A stretch of 7,002 nt of DNA, taken from NCBI GenBank assembly GCA_041745535.1, contig JBGTIS010000330.1:1-7002 (forward strand), written 5' to 3'. Shown in pieces: positions 5,974 through 7,002 of the stretch (its first letter is position 1; the number at the start of each line of letters is the position of its first letter). A program made the position numbers and the translations under genes. The notes beneath the pieces were generated by a model. That model was not told where the DNA came from. It did not search any database and saw nothing but the letters and a program-made list of their open reading frames with translations. This DNA is from JBGTIS01 sp041745535 (GTDB taxonomy: Bacteria > Bacteroidota > Bacteroidia > Cytophagales > Cyclobacteriaceae).

Positions 5974-6744
5974 CTACACCTTGTCTGAAGTTGAAACAGT
6001 TTCCGACTCATCAGCGCTTCCGTCAGCTTCCTGGGGTACACCGGTACCTTTCCTTCTATCTACAATATGATTGAAATGGTCAATATTTTCGTTCAAATGT
6101 TTGATAAGTGACGTATAACCCTCGGAGGGCGTAAGGGTGGCATGGGCGGTTACATGCTGTGCCAGGGTTCGGTAGGCTTCCGAGGTAAGCTGAACAAGTT
6201 CTTTGGTGCTTTTTGCCCCATTCTGACTAAATTCTCCCAGCCTTTGAATAAACAGCTTTTCAAAATTGATGTTCGCGATATTCATTTCCTTTACCACCTC
6301 TTCCAGATCCAGGTCCTGAATGGCAGCCACACAATCGGGATTGGTTTGCAGATCACGAATCAGGTTTTTTAAGGAAGCCGTTTCGGCATTGTAATTCAGC
6401 TGATACAGTTTACTGCCGTATTTGTCGATACAGGCCACAATCCTGCTGCCGGCGGCTTTCAGTTTTTCGTTAGGATGGTGTGTATAACCCTCGCAAATCT
6501 GTCGCAGGCAAATGATCATCTGATCACGCTGGGTATCCAGACTGGTAAGCTGGGGCGTAATTTCACTATTGGTATCCTGCTTATAGGCTTCCTGCAATTG
6601 TATGTGATGTTGACTGAGCACATTATAAAGCGCCTTCACCTTCAGTTTTTCAGCACCATGCTGCTTCACAATAATAAGCGTGTTGCTAATAAACTGAATA
6701 AATTCCTGAATCCTGTACCTGCCTAATACTGCTGCGTTAATCAT
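5974..6744 (-). CDS. DUF6261-type hypothetical protein
   Basis: A 256-residue protein of unknown function, predicted soluble and mainly alpha-helical, with no signal peptide or membrane segment. The pattern matches my memory of DUF6261, a family of Bacteroidota proteins: an N-terminal segment with FIQFISNTL, a D-xx-RD element (LTSLDTQRDQMI, about 67-77), an AA-G pair followed by KYG and YNAET (about 97-122), NLIRDL (127-132), and the NIANINFEKLFIQR helix (155-168). The last ~18 residues are acidic and low in complexity (EADGSADESETVSTSDKV), probably disordered. The start ATG is the first in frame and gives a sensible MINAAVLGRY opening. A promoter-like pair lies just upstream, a heptamer repeat array just downstream and a 41-bp tandem array beyond the promoter. 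It appears to be transcribed alone. The biochemical role is not known. Confidence 0.75.
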   Translation of the reverse strand: MINAAVLGRYRIQEFIQFISNTLIIVKQHGAEKLKVKALYNVLSQHHIQLQEAYKQDTNSEITPQLTSLDTQRDQMIICLRQICEGYTHHPNEKLKAAGSRIVACIDKYGSKLYQLNYNAETASLKNLIRDLQTNPDCVAAIQDLDLEEVVKEMNIANINFEKLFIQRLGEFSQNGAKSTKELVQLTSEAYRTLAQHVTAHATLTPSEGYTSLIKHLNENIDHFNHIVDRRKGTGVPQEADGSADESETVSTSDKV

Positions 6745-6765
6745 TTTACTTACGTTTTAGTTTAA

Positions 6766-6795
6766 AAAATATAATTTCAATGGTAAACCTCAAAA
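6766..6795 (-). promoter_or_regulatory. Candidate promoter of the DUF6261-type gene
   Basis: On the minus strand TTTTG (6795-6791) is followed after 17 bp by TATATTTT (6773-6766). They resemble the Bacteroidota -33 TTTG and -7 TAnnTTTG elements, the latter missing only its final G. The leader would be short, about 15 nt, and contains no Shine-Dalgarno sequence. Confidence 0.45.
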
Positions 6796-6866
6796 CAAGT
6801 TTAAATACCAGGGTAAAAAAAACGAATGCGGCCATAAACGTTACATAGCTAAGTTAACTGTACTTA

Positions 6867-6881
6867 TGCCATATCCTGGCA
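6867..6881. repeat. Small inverted repeat beside the 41-bp array
   Basis: TGCCA (6867-6871) and TGGCA (6877-6881) form a 5-bp stem with a 5-nt loop. The stretch 6866-6906 also aligns loosely with the 41-bp unit to its right, strongest in the second half, where CTGGAGGCTTTCGT parallels GTGGAGAAGCCGTCGT. It may be a worn outer copy of the array. Confidence 0.35.
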
Positions 6882-6906
6882 ACTCAGTCTGGAGGCTTTC
6901 GTAAAC

Positions 6907-7002
6907 GATTGACACCTTGCCAACCAAGTTGAGAAGCTATCGTTGGTGATCGACACCTTGCCGACGAAGTGGAGAAGCCGTCGTCAGTGATCGACACCTT
7001 GC
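6907..7002. repeat. 41-bp tandem repeat array, continuing past the right edge
   Basis: Unit one is 6907-6947, unit two 6948-6988, and the first 14 bases of unit three (6989-7002) are identical to unit two. Units one and two match at 33 of 41 positions. The period is exactly 41 with no unique DNA between units, so this is not a CRISPR array. Because 41 is not a multiple of 3, the units would change reading frame each time, which argues against coding. Each unit can form a hairpin: CCAAC/GTTGG in unit one (6920-6924 with 6942-6946) and the equivalent CCGAC/GTCAG in unit two. Confidence 0.85.

Noticed and set aside
6142..6726. Two plus-strand open frames (6142-6372 and 6475-6726) opposite the DUF6261-type gene
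   Set aside because: Both are hydrophobic antisense translations of a coherent minus-strand coding region with its own promoter-like sequence.
6907..7002. CRISPR array
   Set aside because: Units follow one another with no spacers between them and differ from each other at 8 of 41 positions. No cas gene is visible.

Overview
The window looks like chromosomal DNA from a member of the Bacteroidota. The reasons are AT-rich intergenic DNA, start codons mostly without a Shine-Dalgarno sequence, promoter-like pairs resembling the Bacteroidota -33 TTTG / -7 TAnnTTTG type, a DUF6261-type protein (a family I know mainly from this phylum) and an M23 peptidase of the membrane-anchored MepM/Csd3-like kind. 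The genus cannot be named from this sequence. No phage, plasmid, CRISPR or tRNA/rRNA gene was seen.

Layout from left to right. Positions 1-597 hold no convincing complete gene: a possible 5' end of a minus-strand gene runs off the left edge (1-83), and a short open stretch with protein-like character (336-440) may be a gene remnant. A plus-strand M23 metallopeptidase for cell-wall remodelling follows (598-1899); its final HxH zinc motif reads HLC. Positions 1900-2045 show nothing I can identify. A strong intrinsic terminator (2046-2072) closes the minus-strand catalase-peroxidase gene katG (2124-4382). The 255-bp region between katG and the divergent plus-strand gene is rich in operator-like symmetry. 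It contains two ATAG-N7-CTAT boxes plus a partial third, the pattern expected for OxyR, the peroxide sensor that classically controls katG. The divergent gene (4638-5600) is a zinc-free medium-chain NAD(P)H:quinone oxidoreductase. The two genes may therefore form a divergent oxidative-stress pair: KatG removes hydrogen peroxide and the reductase handles quinones or reactive carbonyls.

The right third is dominated by non-coding repeats around one gene. Positions 5624-5768 contain a GC-rich nested palindrome that resembles a REP or mobile-element fragment. Positions 5779-5963 are built almost entirely of 7-nt units (AAnnnTC type), with the left half pointing one way and the right half the other, giving a 31-nt imperfect inverted repeat. 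The array starts about 10 nt past the stop codon of a minus-strand DUF6261-type gene (5974-6744). Upstream of that gene's promoter, a 41-bp tandem repeat array (6907 to the right edge) runs out of the window; differences between its copies preserve a short hairpin.

The genes are ordinary housekeeping and stress functions. The unexplained content is in the spacers: the inverted heptamer array, the 41-bp array, the nested palindrome and the katG-side operator cluster.
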